DNA of 22,637 nt from Syntrophaceae bacterium UBA2188 (GCA_002327985.1 DCVM01000097.1:1-22637), one strand, 5' to 3'; positions 1 to 8,544 are shown, numbered from the stretch's first letter. A program made the numbers and translations. Notes: generated from the letters alone by a model not told the origin.

Positions 1-36
1 AATCATGGGGGTCCGTGAAATTAATTTTTTATTTTC

Positions 37-67
37 TTGGCTGAAAAAACAATCTTTTAGGTATAAT
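37..67 (+). promoter_or_regulatory. Possible sigma-70-like promoter for rimO
   Basis: A perfect TATAAT hexamer lies at 62-67. A weak upstream hexamer, TTGGCT at 37-42, matches four of six consensus bases, but the spacer is 19 bases, longer than the usual 17. The predicted transcription start would be only a few bases before the favoured rimO start at 77, so the message would be nearly leaderless. The match could be chance in an A/T-rich stretch at the window edge. Confidence 0.3.
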
Positions 68-76
68 GAGAATGAC

Positions 77-1411
77 ATGAAAAAAACAGTCTGCCTGGTC
101 AGTCTGGGGTGTCCCAAAAATTTAGTCGATTCCGAAGTCATCCTCGGTCTTCTTTCAAAAGAGGGTTATGCCCTAACCACCGACCCTTTAAGCGCTGAGA
201 TACTCATCGTCAACACCTGCTCTTTTATAGAAGAGGCGACGAAGGAGGCCGTCGAGAGTATCCTACAATTCTCACGTTTTAAAAAAGAAGGTTGTTGTCG
301 CCTTCTCATCGTTTCTGGATGTCTCCCCCAACGATACGGGAAAGTTCTGGAAAAGGAATTACCGGAGGTAGACCTCTTTGTTGGGACTGGAGACTTTCAA
401 AACCTTCCTGAACTTTTGAAACAGAAACCAAAGAGAAAGAGTTATCTCTCCAAACCTACTTTTCTCTACGATGAAAATACACCTCGAATCCTCTCTACCC
501 CTCCTTTCATTGCCTACCTGAAGATTGCAGAAGGTTGTTCCAATGCCTGTACCTTCTGCACCGTCCCGAAGATCAGGGGTCGTTACCGAAGTCGAAAACT
601 TCAATCCATCCTAAAAGAAGCTCAACGGCTTGCCAATCAGGGGGTTCAGGAACTCATCCTGATTGCCCAGGACACCACCGCTTATGGAAAAGACCTTCGA
701 GATGGAACCCGTCTGGAAATTCTTTTGAAAAATCTGGTCAACGTCAAAGGGCTTCGCTGGATACGAATCCTCTATTCCTACCCTAAGATGGATCATTTCA
801 CTGACGGGCTTCTTGAACTGATGGCTCAGGAGAAAAAGATTTGCCCTTATCTTGATCTTCCCATCCAGCACATTGATGATGAAATGCTTAAACGGATGGG
901 ACGAAGAGTGAGGAGCCATGAAATTCGGAGTCTTTTAAAAAAGATCAGGGTTTTTCTGCCTGACATCAGTCTACGGACCTCCTTGATCGTGGGTTTTCCC
1001 GGGGAAAGGGAAACCCAATTCAAAGCACTCGTTGAGTTTGTAAAAGAGATGGAGTTCGATCACCTAGGCGCCTTTAAATATTCTCCAGAAGAGGGGACAC
1101 CCGCCTCCCGGTTTCCTCATCCTACTCCCGAGGGTGTGAAGGAGGAGCGTCTCACGACCCTGATGGAAATTCAGAAAAAGATTTCTTTGAAAAAATATCA
1201 AAAATTGGTAGGCCAAAGAAAGATGGTTCTAGTAGAAGGTCCCCAACCTAAAAGAGGGGTTTTGCGAGGGAGGCTTTCAACCCAGGCCCCTGAGATCGAT
1301 GGCTTCGTCTTCTTGAACGGAAAAGCTCGGCCTGGGGACTGGGTAGAAGCCCGAGTGACCCAAGCCCTTCCCTATGACCTCATCGCCCAGATTGAAAGAG
1401 TCCTTCCCTGA
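77..1411 (+). CDS. rimO: Ribosomal protein S12 methylthiotransferase RimO
   Basis: This radical-SAM methylthiotransferase adds a methylthio group to a conserved aspartate of ribosomal protein S12 in the cytoplasm. From the start at 77 the protein has 444 residues, normal for RimO. The N-terminal domain opens with the RimO hallmark SLGCPKNLVDSE and supplies Cys12, Cys48 and Cys82 for the auxiliary 4Fe-4S cluster. The radical-SAM core has the CxxxCxxC triad at Cys154, Cys158 and Cys161. The C-terminal ~65 residues fit the TRAM domain that binds S12. The frame is open back to base 5, but the extra 24 residues do not resemble the family, so the ATG at 77 is preferred despite a weak ribosome-binding site. 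MiaB is the main alternative; the CPKNLVDSE signature favours RimO. lysS follows after 124 bases. Confidence 0.95.
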   Translation: MKKTVCLVSLGCPKNLVDSEVILGLLSKEGYALTTDPLSAEILIVNTCSFIEEATKEAVESILQFSRFKKEGCCRLLIVSGCLPQRYGKVLEKELPEVDLFVGTGDFQNLPELLKQKPKRKSYLSKPTFLYDENTPRILSTPPFIAYLKIAEGCSNACTFCTVPKIRGRYRSRKLQSILKEAQRLANQGVQELILIAQDTTAYGKDLRDGTRLEILLKNLVNVKGLRWIRILYSYPKMDHFTDGLLELMAQEKKICPYLDLPIQHIDDEMLKRMGRRVRSHEIRSLLKKIRVFLPDISLRTSLIVGFPGERETQFKALVEFVKEMEFDHLGAFKYSPEEGTPASRFPHPTPEGVKEERLTTLMEIQKKISLKKYQKLVGQRKMVLVEGPQPKRGVLRGRLSTQAPEIDGFVFLNGKARPGDWVEARVTQALPYDLIAQIERVLP

Positions 1412-1535
1412 CCTCTCAAAGCGCCTTTTCCCTTGACGGATATTTGAAAATGGGTTAGGTTGAGAAGTCTTAATTTTATCTTAAATCTTAATGAGATGAA
1501 TACTCTATGCGAGGTGACCATTCGGGGCAGAATGA
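1412..1535 (+). promoter_or_regulatory. rimO-lysS gap, A/T-rich with three TCTTAA repeats
   Basis: This 124-base gap probably holds the lysS promoter, but no strong pair stands out. TTGACG at 1433-1438 is a good -35 candidate, yet the bases at the expected -10 distance are poor. TTGAGA at 1460-1465 with TTAAAT at 1481-1486 is an alternative with a short 15-base spacer. TCTTAA occurs three times, at 1468-1473, 1479-1484 and 1486-1491. No hairpin followed by a T-run is visible, so I call no terminator for rimO. Confidence 0.25.
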
Positions 1536-3017
1536 ATGGATGAAACAAGTGAACTGACCCAGCAGAGGATCAAAAAACTGGGGATATTGCGGAAGGAGGG
1601 GATCGATCCCTACCCGAACGATTTCAGGGTCACTCATACCTCCAGAGATCTCCACGAAACCTTTGGCCCCCTATCGGATGAGGCATTGAAATCGGTTGAA
1701 GAAACTTTCTGCCTGGCAGGTCGAATCATGGCAATCCGAGACTTCGGTAAAGCCAGTTTCATCCAAATCCAAGATCGAAAGGGAAGAATCCAGGCTTACC
1801 TCCAACGGGATATCGTCGGTGAAGCTGCCTTTCAACTCTTTAAGACATTCGATATCGGGGATTTCATTGGATTAGAGGGCAAAATCTTTCGAACGAAGAC
1901 CCATGAAATGACCCTACAGGCCAAGAACTTTCGGCTTCTCGTAAAGTCCCTTCGCCCCCTTCCTGAAAAGTGGCACGGCCTCACAGACACTGAAGCCCGC
2001 TATCGTCAGCGCTATTTAGACCTCCTTGCGAATCCAAGGGTCAAGGAAATTTTTCTCACACGAATCAAGGCGATTCAAATGATCCGGGATTTTTTCACCC
2101 AACGGGATTTCATCGAGGTGGAGACTCCCATGCTTCACCCCATTCCCGGAGGAGCGACGGCCAAACCCTTCAGAACCCATCACAATGCCCTTGACATGGA
2201 ACTCTATATGAGGGTAGCGCCGGAACTCTTCCTGAAACGCTTGGTGATCGGAGGGCTTGAAAGGATCTTTGAGATCAACCGCTGTTTTCGAAATGAAGGC
2301 ATCTCCACCCAACACAATCCCGAATTCACCATGCTCGAGTTTTATCAGAGTTATGCCACCCATGAAGAGATGATGAAGACGACCGAGGAACTTCTCTGCT
2401 CCATGGTGAAAGAAATTCATGGCGGGTTCTCCCTAACGTATCAGGAAAAAGAACTCGATTTTACTCCCCCATGGAAAAGGATCGGCTTCAAAGAATCTCT
2501 TTTAGAATATGGAAAGGTGGAGCCGGCTGTCCTGAAAGATCCCTCCAAAGCGATTGAAGTCGCCAAGAAGCTTGGCCTCGAACTGAAAAAGGGAACCTCT
2601 CATGGCAGAGTTCTGGCGGATCTCTTCAAGGAAATGGTGGAGCCTCATCTTCTTCAACCGACCTTTGTGACTCATTACCCCACAGCGGTTTCCCCTCTCT
2701 CCCGCCGGAATGAGAGGGATCCCGAGGTGGTGGACCGATTTGAGCTCTTCATGGCCGGCCGGGAGATCGCCAATGGTTTCTCAGAACTAAATGACCCCGT
2801 CGATCAACGACAACGCTTTATCCAACAGTTAGAAGAAAAGGGCGATGAGGCCGATGCCTTGCTTACCCTCGATGAGGATTTTCTTCGGGCGATCGAATTC
2901 GGAATGCCTCCCACGGCTGGCGAAGGAATTGGAATCGATCGTTGGGTGATGATCCTGACGGATGCACCTTCCATCCGAGAGGTTATCTTCTTCCCTCTCC
3001 TCCGAATGGAGAAATAA
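1536..3017 (+). CDS. lysS: Lysyl-tRNA synthetase, class II
   Basis: This cytoplasmic enzyme charges tRNA-Lys with lysine using ATP. It has 493 residues, close to E. coli LysS (505). An OB-fold anticodon-binding domain occupies about residues 57-140. The class II catalytic domain follows, with motif 2 at about 250-270 (FRNEGISTQHNPEFTMLEFY) and motif 3 near the C terminus (GIGIDR at 464-469). The ATG at 1536 has a GGGGCAG purine stretch about five bases upstream as a modest ribosome-binding site. The next gene begins six bases after the stop, which suggests co-transcription with the Lol genes. Nothing in the sequence suggests a GenX/EpmA-type paralogue, since the anticodon-binding domain is present. 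Confidence 0.97.
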   Translation: MDETSELTQQRIKKLGILRKEGIDPYPNDFRVTHTSRDLHETFGPLSDEALKSVEETFCLAGRIMAIRDFGKASFIQIQDRKGRIQAYLQRDIVGEAAFQLFKTFDIGDFIGLEGKIFRTKTHEMTLQAKNFRLLVKSLRPLPEKWHGLTDTEARYRQRYLDLLANPRVKEIFLTRIKAIQMIRDFFTQRDFIEVETPMLHPIPGGATAKPFRTHHNALDMELYMRVAPELFLKRLVIGGLERIFEINRCFRNEGISTQHNPEFTMLEFYQSYATHEEMMKTTEELLCSMVKEIHGGFSLTYQEKELDFTPPWKRIGFKESLLEYGKVEPAVLKDPSKAIEVAKKLGLELKKGTSHGRVLADLFKEMVEPHLLQPTFVTHYPTAVSPLSRRNERDPEVVDRFELFMAGREIANGFSELNDPVDQRQRFIQQLEEKGDEADALLTLDEDFLRAIEFGMPPTAGEGIGIDRWVMILTDAPSIREVIFFPLLRMEK

Positions 3018-3023
3018 GGTTCT

Positions 3024-4280
3024 ATGAAGTACGAATGGTTTATCGGTCTGAGATATCTCAAGGCCAAAAGAAAACAGACCTTCATTTCCATCATTACCAT
3101 CATTTCCATTGCCGGGGTCATGGTAGGAGTGATGACCTTGATCGTGGTGTTGGCCGTCATGAGCGGTTTTGAAAAAACCCTTAAGGAAAAAATTTTAGGC
3201 ACTCAAGCTCACCTCGTTCTCCTCAAAGCGAGTCAAGAAGGCATGGATCACTACGAGGAGGTGGCGAACAAGGTTCAAGAGATCAAGGGCGTGGTCTCGG
3301 CCGCCCCTTTTATTTTTAATCAGGTGATGCTTTCTTCCGAGTCCAATGTCTCCGGTGTGGTGATCAAAGGCATTGATCCTGACCGAGTGGGAAAAGTGAC
3401 CGAATGGGCCCACCATTTGAAAGCCGGTCGTCTTCAAGGATTGAAGGAAGCCGGAGAAAGTGAAACACCAGGCATCATCCTTGGAGTGGAATTGGCCAAG
3501 CATCTCGGGGCATCGCTCAACGATGCGATTCAGGTGATCTCTCCACTGGGCACCATGACGCCCATGGGAATGATGCCCAAGATGAAGCGGTTTCATGTGG
3601 TGGGGATTTTTTATTCCGGAATGTATGAGTATGATAACACCATGGCTTATGTTTCTCTCGAAAGCGCTCAGAAATTCTTCGGCATGGGCGATCGGGTCAC
3701 AGGGATTGAGATCAAGACCAACAATATCTATAACGTGAAAGAAATCGGGAAAGAGATTCGCCAAAGGATGGGATTTCCCTTTTGGACGAAAGATTGGATG
3801 GAGATGAATCGAAATCTCTTCGCTGCCCTGAAGTTGGAGAAGGTCGCTATGTTTATCATCCTCGTCTTGATTGTTTTGGTGGCTGCCTTCAACATCATCT
3901 CCACCCTCATCATGGTGGTCATGGAGAAGCATAAGGATATTGCTATTCTCAAATCCATGGGCGCCCCTTCCAAAGGGATCTTAAAGATCTTTGTCATCGA
4001 GGGCGGGGTGATTGGGGTGGTGGGAACGGTCTTCGGGACGATTCTCGGTCTGGGGGCAGCTTTCAATCTGGAGAAAATCACCGGGTTTGTTGAAAATCTC
4101 TTTGGATTCAAAATCCTTTCGAGCGATGTCTATTATATTGATAAACTCCCTTCCCAGGTCAACCCTCTTGATATCGGGCTGATCGTGATGACCGCCATCC
4201 TCATCAGTCTTCTGGCCACCCTTTATCCGTCCTGGAGGGCATCGAAACTCGATCCGGCTGAGGCACTGCGCTATGAATAA
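3024..4280 (+). CDS. lolC: Lipoprotein-releasing ABC transporter permease, LolC/LolE family
   Basis: This inner-membrane permease of the Lol system extracts outer-membrane lipoproteins from the inner membrane and passes them to the carrier LolA. It has 418 residues, typical of LolC/LolE. The architecture is FtsX/MacB-like: one N-terminal transmembrane helix (about 23-50), a large periplasmic domain (about 51-270), then three helices at about 272-298, 323-348 and 383-403. The cytoplasmic loop DIAILKSMGAP matches the coupling-helix region of the family. Only one permease gene is present, so it may form a homodimer, as in organisms with a single LolC/E-type protein; this is inferred. It follows lysS by six bases and overlaps the next gene by eight. 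Its ATPase partner LolD lies one gene downstream. LolC and LolE cannot be told apart confidently here. Confidence 0.87.
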   Translation: MKYEWFIGLRYLKAKRKQTFISIITIISIAGVMVGVMTLIVVLAVMSGFEKTLKEKILGTQAHLVLLKASQEGMDHYEEVANKVQEIKGVVSAAPFIFNQVMLSSESNVSGVVIKGIDPDRVGKVTEWAHHLKAGRLQGLKEAGESETPGIILGVELAKHLGASLNDAIQVISPLGTMTPMGMMPKMKRFHVVGIFYSGMYEYDNTMAYVSLESAQKFFGMGDRVTGIEIKTNNIYNVKEIGKEIRQRMGFPFWTKDWMEMNRNLFAALKLEKVAMFIILVLIVLVAAFNIISTLIMVVMEKHKDIAILKSMGAPSKGILKIFVIEGGVIGVVGTVFGTILGLGAAFNLEKITGFVENLFGFKILSSDVYYIDKLPSQVNPLDIGLIVMTAILISLLATLYPSWRASKLDPAEALRYE

Positions 4281-5454
4281 GGGGAAGGGCTCCCTCAAAG
4301 AAGCCGCTCAAAAAGCACTCTCCCGGGGGGAGTGGAGAAAGGCCCTCGAGTGCTTTCAGCATCATTGTGCTCAGGAACCTGAGGATCTTCGATCCCGGTT
4401 GAAGGTGGCTGAATTGTTGGAACGGTTAGGTCAAAAGAAAGAGGCGGTCCAAGGGTATCGAAAGGTCGCTGAGGCCTATGCCCAGGATGGCTTTCTGCTT
4501 CAAGCCATTTCCATCAATAAGATGGTCTTAAGGATTGATCCATTGGCCAAAGAGGTCAATGACCGGCTGGCACAACTTTATGCGGAGAGAGCCAACGAGA
4601 TGAAACCTATCCGTCCTTTCCCCCGCATCCCTCTTTTTTCAGACCTTAACGAACAGGAGCTTCAGGCATTGCTCCCCCATCTCCAAAGCAAAACCTTTCC
4701 GAAGGGCTCCTGTATCTGCCGAGAAGGAGAAAGAGGAGACTCCCTCTTTGTCATCACTCGAGGCGAGGTAGCCATTATCAGGCAGGCACCAAAAGGGGAG
4801 GAGGTCTGGATCCGTAACCTCAAAGATGGGGATTTATTCGGGGAGTTCGGTTACTTTGTTGACCAAAAAAGGCATGCCACGGTCAAGGCGATCACAGAAT
4901 GTGAGGTCTTGGAAATTTACAGGACTGAACTAAACGAGATCATGCAGATCCATCCGAGGTTGAACGAGGTGCTCCAGAACCTTTTTAAAGAACGTATTTT
5001 AGATAACTTCCTCGCCCTTTCCCCTTTGTTCTCATCCCTCAACCCCGGCGAGAGAGGGGAGACCCTCAAATGGTTCCATCTTCGTAAGATTCCTGAAGGA
5101 ACCCTCCTCTTCAAGGGAGGGGACCCTCCCACCTCCCTCTATATGGTGAGAAGCGGAGAGGTGGAGATCTTCACTCAAAACCGGCTCGGTAAAAAAGTGC
5201 GATTGGGGCTTCTGGAAAGTGGAAATTTATTCGGTGAGATCGGGCTTCTCTTTGATAAGCCCCGGATGGCGAATGCAAGAACCACTCGCCCTACCGAATT
5301 GCTCGAAATGACCCAGGGAGATTTGAAGGCTTGCCTCCTGGAATTTCCTCAACTTCAGACAAGACTCAAAGAGATTTCTCTCAAACGCCTTTCTCGGATG
5401 AAAGAACTTCTGTCTCAGGAGACCATTCAAAAGGCCAAGGAGGCAATGGTTTGA
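4273..5454 (+). CDS. Helical-repeat protein with two cyclic-nucleotide-binding domains
   Basis: This 393-residue soluble protein has no signal peptide. Residues about 7-105 are helical and TPR-like (KALECF, AVQGYRKVAEAYA, QAISINKMVLRIDP). A first cyclic-nucleotide-binding fold spans about 119-240, with a phosphate-binding cassette containing Gly190-Glu191 and Arg200. A second spans about 250-370, with Gly321-Glu322 and Arg331. There is no helix-turn-helix domain, so it is unlikely to be a CRP-type transcription factor. The start overlaps lolC by eight bases, with GAGG nine bases before the ATG, and its end overlaps the lolD start, so it is embedded and translationally coupled in the Lol operon. 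Residues after the cassette arginines are His201 and Met332, where cAMP binders usually have Ser, Thr or Ala, so ligand binding is uncertain. A role in regulating or scaffolding lipoprotein export is inferred from context only. Confidence 0.85.
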   Translation: MNKGKGSLKEAAQKALSRGEWRKALECFQHHCAQEPEDLRSRLKVAELLERLGQKKEAVQGYRKVAEAYAQDGFLLQAISINKMVLRIDPLAKEVNDRLAQLYAERANEMKPIRPFPRIPLFSDLNEQELQALLPHLQSKTFPKGSCICREGERGDSLFVITRGEVAIIRQAPKGEEVWIRNLKDGDLFGEFGYFVDQKRHATVKAITECEVLEIYRTELNEIMQIHPRLNEVLQNLFKERILDNFLALSPLFSSLNPGERGETLKWFHLRKIPEGTLLFKGGDPPTSLYMVRSGEVEIFTQNRLGKKVRLGLLESGNLFGEIGLLFDKPRMANARTTRPTELLEMTQGDLKACLLEFPQLQTRLKEISLKRLSRMKELLSQETIQKAKEAMV

Positions 5455-6125
5455 ATCCGTTGATTCAGGTCCAACAACTTTTCAAATCCTACGGAAACGG
5501 ATCCAAACGGGTGGAGGTCCTCAGGGGAGTGGATCTCACGTTCTCGCAGGGGGAGAAGGCTGCCATTGTCGGTGCCTCGGGCGTAGGGAAGACCACCCTT
5601 CTCCATATCTTGGGCACACTCGATCGTCCAACAGCCGGAAAAGTTCTCTATGAAGGGAAAGACATTTACACCCTGAATGAACGGGACCTCGCCTTTTTTC
5701 GAAATCGTGAGATCGGGTTTGTCTTTCAATTCCATCATCTGCTCCCTGAATTCAATGCCCTGGAAAATACGATGATGCCTGGCCTGATCCAAGGAATCCC
5801 AACAAAGGAAGCCACTTCCCGCGCAGAGGCGATCCTCACTTTAGTGGGTCTCAAAGAACGCCTTTCTCATAAACCCGGAGAGCTTTCCGGCGGGGAACAG
5901 CAACGGGTGGCAGTGGCAAGGGCTTTGGTATTAGAACCAAAAGTCCTGCTGGCGGATGAACCCACGGGGAACCTGGATACCAAGACAGGGGAGTCGGTCT
6001 TCGATCTTCTCCAAGAATTGAATCAGATCAAAGGGGTCACCCTGATCGTCGTGACCCACAACTTAAAATTGGCTGAAAAACTATCCCGCCAGATCCAACT
6101 TATTGATGGAAGAGCATTGGGATAG
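5451..6125 (+). CDS. lolD: Lipoprotein-releasing ABC transporter ATPase LolD
   Basis: This cytoplasmic ATPase drives the Lol permease. From the start chosen here it has 224 residues (E. coli LolD has 233). All ABC motifs are present: Walker A GASGVGKTT at 41-49, Q-loop Gln93, signature LSGGEQ at 145-150, Walker B VLLADE at 165-170 and the switch His203. The frame is open to 5331, but that extension lies inside the upstream gene and has no family similarity. The likely start is the TTG at 5451, seven bases after a strong AAGGAGG (5437-5443). This TTG overlaps the upstream TGA by four bases. A second TTG at 5460 is possible. ATPases of this group (MacB, LolD, FtsE) are similar, but the adjacent LolC/E permease and the ENTMMPGLIQG segment support LolD. 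Confidence 0.92.
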   Translation: MNPLIQVQQLFKSYGNGSKRVEVLRGVDLTFSQGEKAAIVGASGVGKTTLLHILGTLDRPTAGKVLYEGKDIYTLNERDLAFFRNREIGFVFQFHHLLPEFNALENTMMPGLIQGIPTKEATSRAEAILTLVGLKERLSHKPGELSGGEQQRVAVARALVLEPKVLLADEPTGNLDTKTGESVFDLLQELNQIKGVTLIVVTHNLKLAEKLSRQIQLIDGRALG

Positions 6126-6136
6126 ACAATGTTCCC

Positions 6137-6165
6137 TTTACAAAAAAATTAAGATTTGATATTAA
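6137..6165 (+). promoter_or_regulatory. Candidate promoter for the bamA-lpx block
   Basis: TTTACA at 6137-6142 (five of six matches to the -35 consensus) is followed after exactly 17 bases by TATTAA at 6160-6165 (four of six). An overlapping TAAAAT at 6163-6168 is a better -10 with a longer spacer. This sits in the 131-base gap between lolD and bamA, the first sizeable gap after lysS, and would give a leader of about 85 bases. A short dyad, AAATGA at 6165-6170 with TCATTT at 6179-6184, overlaps the expected start point. Confidence 0.4.
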
Positions 6166-6256
6166 AATGAAAATTTTCTCATTTCCAACCGCTTTCATCC
6201 AAACATGGGAGCGCTGGATCCGTATCTGAGTCCAAAGTATGGGAAGGAACTTAAAC

Positions 6257-8503
6257 ATGATCCTGAAACCAATCGGGGCAGTCCTCCTCATCTTTTCTCT
6301 CCTCGTCGGGAGTGGCGCTGGAGCTGAAGAAAATATTTATAAAATCATGGTCCTTGGAAATGTGAAGGTCGAGGAAGGAGTCATCCGGGGAGCGGTCAAG
6401 AGTCGGGAAGGAGGGCCCTTTTCAGTCGAAAGGGTCCGTGAGGATCTCCGATCCATTTTCGACCTGGGTTACTTCACCGATGTCCAGGTGGATATCAAAT
6501 CCGTTCCGCAGGGCAAAGAAGTGATCTTCATTGTGGTGGAAAAACCTTCCCTCAAAGAAGTTTTGATCAAGGGAAATCAAAAGGTGAAGCTGGATGATAT
6601 TAAAGAGAAGATGACGCTCAAGCTCCGTTCCATCCTCAACCTCGAAAAGGTGAAAGAGGATGCCGAACAGATCCGGAAGCTCTATTTTTCTAAGGGGTAT
6701 TATGGGGTCAAGGTCGAATATAAGGTCGACTATTTGGAAACCAATGAGGCCATAATCACGTTTGAGATCTCTGAAGGCCCGAAGGGTCATATCCAGAAGA
6801 TTGTCTTTAAGGGGAACAAGAATATCAAAACCTCCCAATTGAAGAAACTGATGACCACCAAGCAGTGGAACATCTTCTCCATCATCACTCAGACGGGGAC
6901 CTTAGACGAAGATACCTTGAAAAATGACCTGAAACTGGTGACCGCCTACTACATCGATCAGGGTTATATCGAAGCGAAGCTCTCCGAGCCTAAGTTTGAT
7001 CTTTCCAACCCCAAAAAGATTCGGATCGAGGTGGAGGTGGAAGAAGGGCCTCAATTTCGTCTGGGAGATATCGACATCAAGGGAGATTTCCTCACAACCA
7101 AAGAGGACCTGTTCAAGGTGCTTGCCTTGAAGCGAAACGATGTTTATAGCAACACGGCCATTCGAAAGGATGTCAATGCCCTCACGGAAAAGTATGCCAA
7201 CCAGGGCTATGCCCATGTTGAGGTCAATCCCGAAACCACGATCGATTATAAAAATAAGACCGTTCACCTTACCTTTGAAATTGAAAAGAAAAAACGGGTC
7301 TCCTACGAAAAGATTCAAGTGGTTGGAAACACGAAAACCCGTGACAAGGTGATCCGCAGGGAACTCCAGATCGCAGAGGGAGAACTTTACAGCGCCACCC
7401 AAATGAATAAGAGTCGGGACCGGCTGAAAAGGACAGGGTTCTTCAAGGAGGTGGACTTCACCACCAGCCGCGGAAGCACCGAAGAAAAAATCAATCTCGA
7501 CATCAAAGTGGAGGAGGCTCCGACAGGCTCCCTCAGTTTTGGAATTGGGTATAGCTCCGTCGAGAACGTGGTGGGCACAGCCTCCCTCTCTGACCGCAAT
7601 CTTTTTGGTCTGGCTTACCATGGATCGTTGAGGGTCGCCCTGGGGTTGGAGACCCAAAATTTTAGATTGGGCTTCACGGACCCCTATTTTTTAGGATATC
7701 CCTTTTCGGCGGGGATTGACCTCTATCATGAAAAGATAGAGTTTCTAGATACCTATTCCTATAAAATTACAGGAGGCGCTATCCGTGTTGGAAAGGAATT
7801 GACCGAGAAGTTGCGTCTTGATGCCATGTATAAATTGGAGACCATCAATGTTTATGATGTCTCCCCTGCCGCTTCTACCTATGTGAAAGAACAGAGGGGA
7901 AAGGCGACAACAAGCGCCATTTCTATTTCTCCCTCGATTGACACGCGTGACGACTACTTTACCCCCCGGCGGGGAGGCAAACATAGTCTTTTCATCCAAA
8001 ATGCAGGAGGGATTTTAGGGGGGGATAACTACTTTGTCAAGGCGGCGGGGGAGACCAGTTGGTTTTTCCCAATGCCTTTGAATACAACCCTCAATCTTCG
8101 CACCAAGGTCGGGATGATCGAACCTTACGGCGGGAAAGAAGTGCCCATCTATGAAAAATTTTATGTGGGGGGCATCACTACGGTCCGAGGGTTTGAATAC
8201 GGAATGGCGGGACCTGTGGACATCAATGATCAGCCCATTGGTGCGAAGAAAATGGTGGTCTTTAATGCTGAACTAATCTTTCCTTTGGCGCGTGAGATTG
8301 GTTTGAGAGGTGCTTTGTTTTTCGACATGGGCAAGGGATTTGATAAGTGGAGTCAGGTCACTCCGTTGAAATTCGGAGCGGGGCCCGGAGTCCGATGGTT
8401 CTCTCCATTCGGGCCCATCCATGTCGATATTGGATTTAACCTCAACCCCAAGAAGGGAGAGAAAAGGACGGTGATCGACTTTACAGCAGGAACCGTTTTT
8501 TAA
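6257..8503 (+). CDS. bamA: Outer membrane protein assembly factor BamA (Omp85)
   Basis: BamA is the central outer-membrane barrel of the BAM complex, which folds and inserts beta-barrel proteins. The ATG at 6257 has AAGGA eight bases upstream and gives 748 residues beginning with a clean signal peptide (MILKPIGAVLLIFSLLVGSG, probable cleavage after AGA near residue 23). An ATG at 6239 is in frame but less well placed. The periplasmic half (about 25-415) reads as five POTRA domains, with recurrent patterns such as VKGNKNIK and YANQGYAHVEV. The C-terminal half is the 16-strand barrel, with the conserved VRGF motif starting near residue 643 and a terminal phenylalanine as expected for an outer-membrane barrel. 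skp follows after 41 bases, the usual partner in this position. Confidence 0.97.
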   Translation: MILKPIGAVLLIFSLLVGSGAGAEENIYKIMVLGNVKVEEGVIRGAVKSREGGPFSVERVREDLRSIFDLGYFTDVQVDIKSVPQGKEVIFIVVEKPSLKEVLIKGNQKVKLDDIKEKMTLKLRSILNLEKVKEDAEQIRKLYFSKGYYGVKVEYKVDYLETNEAIITFEISEGPKGHIQKIVFKGNKNIKTSQLKKLMTTKQWNIFSIITQTGTLDEDTLKNDLKLVTAYYIDQGYIEAKLSEPKFDLSNPKKIRIEVEVEEGPQFRLGDIDIKGDFLTTKEDLFKVLALKRNDVYSNTAIRKDVNALTEKYANQGYAHVEVNPETTIDYKNKTVHLTFEIEKKKRVSYEKIQVVGNTKTRDKVIRRELQIAEGELYSATQMNKSRDRLKRTGFFKEVDFTTSRGSTEEKINLDIKVEEAPTGSLSFGIGYSSVENVVGTASLSDRNLFGLAYHGSLRVALGLETQNFRLGFTDPYFLGYPFSAGIDLYHEKIEFLDTYSYKITGGAIRVGKELTEKLRLDAMYKLETINVYDVSPAASTYVKEQRGKATTSAISISPSIDTRDDYFTPRRGGKHSLFIQNAGGILGGDNYFVKAAGETSWFFPMPLNTTLNLRTKVGMIEPYGGKEVPIYEKFYVGGITTVRGFEYGMAGPVDINDQPIGAKKMVVFNAELIFPLAREIGLRGALFFDMGKGFDKWSQVTPLKFGAGPGVRWFSPFGPIHVDIGFNLNPKKGEKRTVIDFTAGTVF

Positions 8504-8544
8504 AAATGGATGGTGGGTTAGACTTCATCGAGAGGAGAAAGAAG

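Noticed and set aside
3195..3932. Long minus-strand open frame (about 245 residues) antisense to lolC
   Set aside because: It is rich in His and Asp with no domain pattern or ribosome-binding site, and it mirrors the codon bias of the strongly supported lolC frame.
6225..6252. SigmaE-like boxes near bamA: GGAACTT at 6246-6252 and TCTGA at 6225-6229
   Set aside because: The two boxes are in the wrong order for a sigmaE promoter, and GGAACTT overlaps the bamA ribosome-binding site, leaving no room for a -10 before the start.
6902..7657. Long minus-strand open frame (about 251 residues) antisense to bamA
   Set aside because: BamA POTRA domains are clearly encoded on the plus strand; the antisense translation has no recognisable family features.
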